Shown here: positions 4,423 through 6,814 of the stretch, in pieces | How the letters are laid out: every line of letters starts with the position of its first letter | Numbering within the stretch: the first letter of the stretch is position 1 | DNA from: Hyphomicrobiales bacterium | Lineage (GTDB): Bacteria; Pseudomonadota; Alphaproteobacteria; Rhizobiales; Kaistiaceae | Length of the DNA stretch: 6,814 nt | Direction: 5' to 3' | NCBI GenBank assembly: GCA_017305815.1 | Contig: JAFKJZ010000514.1 | Coordinates: 1 to 6,814 of the forward strand | Notes under the pieces: model-generated | What the model was told of the DNA's origin: nothing | Seen by the model: the letters and a program-made list of their open reading frames with translations, nothing else | Database searches by the model: none | Made by a program: the position numbers and the translations under genes

Positions 4423-6814
4423 ATGGCAAACAAGATGCTCATCGATGCCACCCACCCGGAGGAGACCCGGGTCGTGGTGGTGCGCGGCAATCGGGTCGAG
4501 GAATTCGACTTTGAATCTGCCAGCCGCAAGCAGCTTCGCGGCAATATCTATCTAGCCAAGGTCACGCGCGTCGAACCCTCGCTGCAGGCGGCCTTCGTTG
4601 AATATGGCGGCAACCGCCACGGCTTCCTCGCTTTCTCGGAAATCCACCCCGACTACTACCAGATCCCCGTCGCCGACCGTCAGGCGCTGATCGAGGCGGA
4701 AGAGCAGGAAGAGCGCGAGGCCGAGGAGCGCGCCGCCGCCAAGGCCAAGAATGCGCGCCGGCGCAGCGGCCGTTCGGCTGCCGCCAAGGCCGCCGACGAA
4801 GCCCGCTCGGAAGCCGTCGGCGCCGAGGAAGGCGCATCGGCCGAAGCAGCCCAGGCTGACGAGGCAAACGCCGAGGCAGGCGCCCATGACGAGGCGCATG
4901 CCCACGACGCGCATGCCGGCGAGCACCACGACGATCATTCCCATGATGACGAGGCTCATGGCGAGCGCCGGGCCTCGGCCGAGAGTGACGACCATGCCGA
5001 CGAGAACGGCGCGGAGGACGATTCCTCGTCGCATCTCGACGCCCCCGCCTCCGACCATAGCGTCGAGGAGATCGGCGGCGACGAGGAGCATGAGGAAGAC
5101 GCCGTCGAGCTGGTCGGCGCCGAGGACGCGCTCGAGGAACTGCCCGAGCGCCGCCGTGGCCGTGGCCGCCAGTACAAGATCCAGGAAGTGATCAAGCGCC
5201 GCCAGGTGCTGCTCGTCCAGGTCGTCAAGGAAGAGCGCGGCAACAAGGGCGCGGCTCTCACCACCTATCTGTCGCTCGCCGGCCGCTATTCGGTGCTGAT
5301 GCCGAACACGGCGCGCGGCGGCGGCATCTCCCGCAAGATCACCAACACCGCCGATCGCAAGCGCCTCAAGGAAGTCGCCGCCGATCTGGAGGTGCCGGAG
5401 GGCATGGGCGTCATCCTGCGCACGGCAGGCGCCTCGCGCACCAAGGCCGAGGTCAAGCGCGACTTCGAATATCTGCTGCGCCTCTGGGAGAACGTCCGCG
5501 AGCTGACGCTGCGCTCGGCCGCCCCTACCCTCGTCTATGAGGAAGGCAGCCTGATCAAGCGCTCGATCCGCGATCTCTACAACAAGGACATCGACGAGGT
5601 TCTCGTCGCCGGCGATGACGGCTATCGCGAGGCGAAGGACTTCATGCGCATGCTCATGCCGAGCCATGCGAAGAACGTGCAGCCCTATCGCGAGAGCCAG
5701 CCGATCTTCGCCCGCACCGGCATCGAGGCGCAGCTCGACGCGATGTTCTCGCCGCAGGTGACGCTGAAGTCCGGCGGCTACATCGTCATCAACCAGACCG
5801 AAGCGCTCGTCGCCATCGACGTGAACTCGGGCCGGTCGACGCGCGAGCACAACATCGAGGACACCGCGCACCAGACGAACCTGGAAGCGGCCGAGGAAGT
5901 GGCGCGCCAGCTCCGCCTGCGCGATCTCGCAGGCCTGATCGTCGTCGACTTCATCGACATGGAGGAGAAGCGCAACAACCGTTCGGTCGAGCGCAAGCTC
6001 AAGGATGCGCTGAAGAACGACCGCGCCCGCATCCAGGTCGGCCGCATCTCGCATTTCGGCCTGCTCGAAATGTCGCGCCAGCGCCTGCGCACCGGCGTCG
6101 TCGAGAGCTCGGTCGAGACCTGCCCGCATTGCCATGGCACCGGCTATGTCCGCGCGCCGGCGTCGGTGGCGCTGCATGTTCTGCGCTCGCTCGAGGACAA
6201 CCTCCTCAAGGGCGCAACCCACAACCTGACCATCCGCACCAAGACGGTCGTCGCGCTCTACATTCTCAACCAGAAGCGCAACCACCTGGCCGAGATCGAG
6301 GCGCGCTTCGGCATCGCCATCACCGTTCTCGCCGACGAAAGCGTCAACTCCGCCCAGCACTACATGCTGGAGCGCGGCGAAGCGGTCGCTCCGCGTGACG
6401 TCCCGCAGGTCGCGGCCCCGTCTCACATCGTTCATCCCGACACGATCCAGCCGGTCGACGAGGAGATCGAGGACGAGACGGAGGCCGATGGCGCCGAGGC
6501 AGAGGCGGAAGCCGCTGGCGAAGGCTCGGCCGATGGCGCCCGTGCCGATGAAGGCGGACGCCGCAAGCGCCGTCGCCGTCGTCGGCGTCGTGGCGGCGAG
6601 GCTGCCGGCGAGGCCGGACAGGAAGCCGGAGCCGCCGATGCTGGTGACGAGGACGAGGACGGCGAGGCCGGTGAAGGCGCCGCTGCCGAGGCCTCGACGG
6701 GCGAAGCCTCCGAGGCGGGCCAGGACGCCGAAGGCGACGAGACCGAGCACGACGAGAATGGCGAGCCGCGCCGTCGGCGCCGCCGTGGCCGTCGCGGCGG
6801 CCGCCGTGGTCGCC
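4423..6814 (+). CDS. rne: Ribonuclease E, catalytic half complete, C-terminus outside window
   Basis: Endonuclease that starts bulk mRNA decay, matures rRNA and tRNA, and scaffolds the degradosome. The first 797 residues are present. The N-terminal S1 RNA-binding domain begins near residue 38 and is interrupted by an acidic, His-rich insert (about 87-249) before resuming at QYKIQEVIKRR. The 5'-monophosphate sensor pair is Arg333-Thr334 in LRTAG. The DNase I-like catalytic core has metal-binding Asp466 in AIDVNSG and Asp509 in VVDFIDM. These are 43 residues apart, as in E. coli (303 and 346). The Zn-link C567-PHC-C570 joins protomers in the tetramer. After about residue 655 the chain turns into a disordered acidic Ala/Glu/Gly tail with arginine blocks (713-723 and 783-797) that probably bind RNA. 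The catalytic core is shifted by 163 residues from E. coli numbering, about the length of the insert. The start is supported by GGAG at 4409-4412. It is divergent from the amidase gene. Confidence 0.97.
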   Translation, partial: MANKMLIDATHPEETRVVVVRGNRVEEFDFESASRKQLRGNIYLAKVTRVEPSLQAAFVEYGGNRHGFLAFSEIHPDYYQIPVADRQALIEAEEQEEREAEERAAAKAKNARRRSGRSAAAKAADEARSEAVGAEEGASAEAAQADEANAEAGAHDEAHAHDAHAGEHHDDHSHDDEAHGERRASAESDDHADENGAEDDSSSHLDAPASDHSVEEIGGDEEHEEDAVELVGAEDALEELPERRRGRGRQYKIQEVIKRRQVLLVQVVKEERGNKGAALTTYLSLAGRYSVLMPNTARGGGISRKITNTADRKRLKEVAADLEVPEGMGVILRTAGASRTKAEVKRDFEYLLRLWENVRELTLRSAAPTLVYEEGSLIKRSIRDLYNKDIDEVLVAGDDGYREAKDFMRMLMPSHAKNVQPYRESQPIFARTGIEAQLDAMFSPQVTLKSGGYIVINQTEALVAIDVNSGRSTREHNIEDTAHQTNLEAAEEVARQLRLRDLAGLIVVDFIDMEEKRNNRSVERKLKDALKNDRARIQVGRISHFGLLEMSRQRLRTGVVESSVETCPHCHGTGYVRAPASVALHVLRSLEDNLLKGATHNLTIRTKTVVALYILNQKRNHLAEIEARFGIAITVLADESVNSAQHYMLERGEAVAPRDVPQVAAPSHIVHPDTIQPVDEEIEDETEADGAEAEAEAAGEGSADGARADEGGRRKRRRRRRRRGGEAAGEAGQEAGAADAGDEDEDGEAGEGAAAEASTGEASEAGQDAEGDETEHDENGEPRRRRRRGRRGGRRGR
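4681..5169 (+). other. Acidic, histidine-rich insert within the RNase E S1 domain
   Basis: Residues of about 87-249 interrupt the S1 fold between DYYQIPVAD and QYKIQEV. The segment opens with a charged probable helix rich in Glu, Arg and Ala (87-115), has a short basic patch (RRRSGR near 109), then an acidic stretch with 13 histidines between residues 155 and 223. Nine of these fall in residues 155-179, in patterns such as HAHDAH and EHHDDHSHDD. It ends in a basic RRRGRGR. Insertions at this place are known in alphaproteobacterial RNase E; I do not know of a described function for the His cluster. Confidence 0.85.

Noticed and set aside
3972..4514. A 180-codon frame through the rne leader that overlaps the rne start
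   Set aside because: Mixed and rare codons, no recognisable protein features, and an out-of-frame overlap with the well-supported rne N-terminus. It is better explained as an untranslated leader.
4552..6750. A 732-codon minus-strand reading frame opposite rne
   Set aside because: The opposite strand encodes RNase E with its catalytic Asp residues, sensor and Zn-link all in place. The antisense product is a low-complexity Leu/Val/Ala/Arg/Gly string typical of the complement of GC-rich coding DNA.

Overview
The window looks like ordinary chromosomal DNA from an alphaproteobacterium, most likely of the order Hyphomicrobiales (Rhizobiales). The basis is high GC content with strong G/C preference at third codon positions, the N-terminal sequence of RNase E (MANKMLIDATHPEETR), an RNase E whose S1 domain is split by a long charged insert, and the gene order class A penicillin-binding protein, AMIN-type amidase, divergent RNase E, which I recall as common in that order. 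I cannot name the genus. I see no mobile element, CRISPR array, tRNA or rRNA.

Layout: (1) 1-1952, minus strand: the first 650 codons of a class A (bifunctional) penicillin-binding protein of the PBP1A type; the C-terminus lies beyond the left edge. (2) 1953-2275: a 323-bp gap with no credible gene but a cluster of three inverted repeats. (3) 2276-3712, minus strand: a complete 478-residue periplasmic N-acetylmuramoyl-L-alanine amidase (AmiC type: signal peptide, AMIN domain, Amidase_3 domain). (4) 3713-4422: a 710-bp divergent intergenic region holding a candidate rne promoter near 3897-3925 and what would be an unusually long leader of about 490 nt, with several stem-loops and a pyrimidine-rich stretch. 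(5) 4423-6814, plus strand: the first 797 codons of RNase E, with the whole catalytic half and the start of an acidic and arginine-rich tail that runs off the right edge.

The two minus-strand genes work together in the periplasm. The PBP polymerises and crosslinks peptidoglycan, while the amidase removes stem peptides from glycan so that daughter cells can separate. RNase E is functionally distinct (mRNA decay and rRNA/tRNA processing) and is transcribed divergently.

I do not see a new multi-gene system. The parts most worth following up are the His-rich acidic insert inside the RNase E S1 domain and the long, structured rne leader, which has a pair of mutually exclusive hairpins and a GANTC site in the putative promoter. 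Less strong are the hairpin cluster between the amidase and PBP genes and a CxxC pair in the periplasmic part of the PBP. The long antisense reading frames are by-products of GC-rich codon usage and are not annotated as genes.
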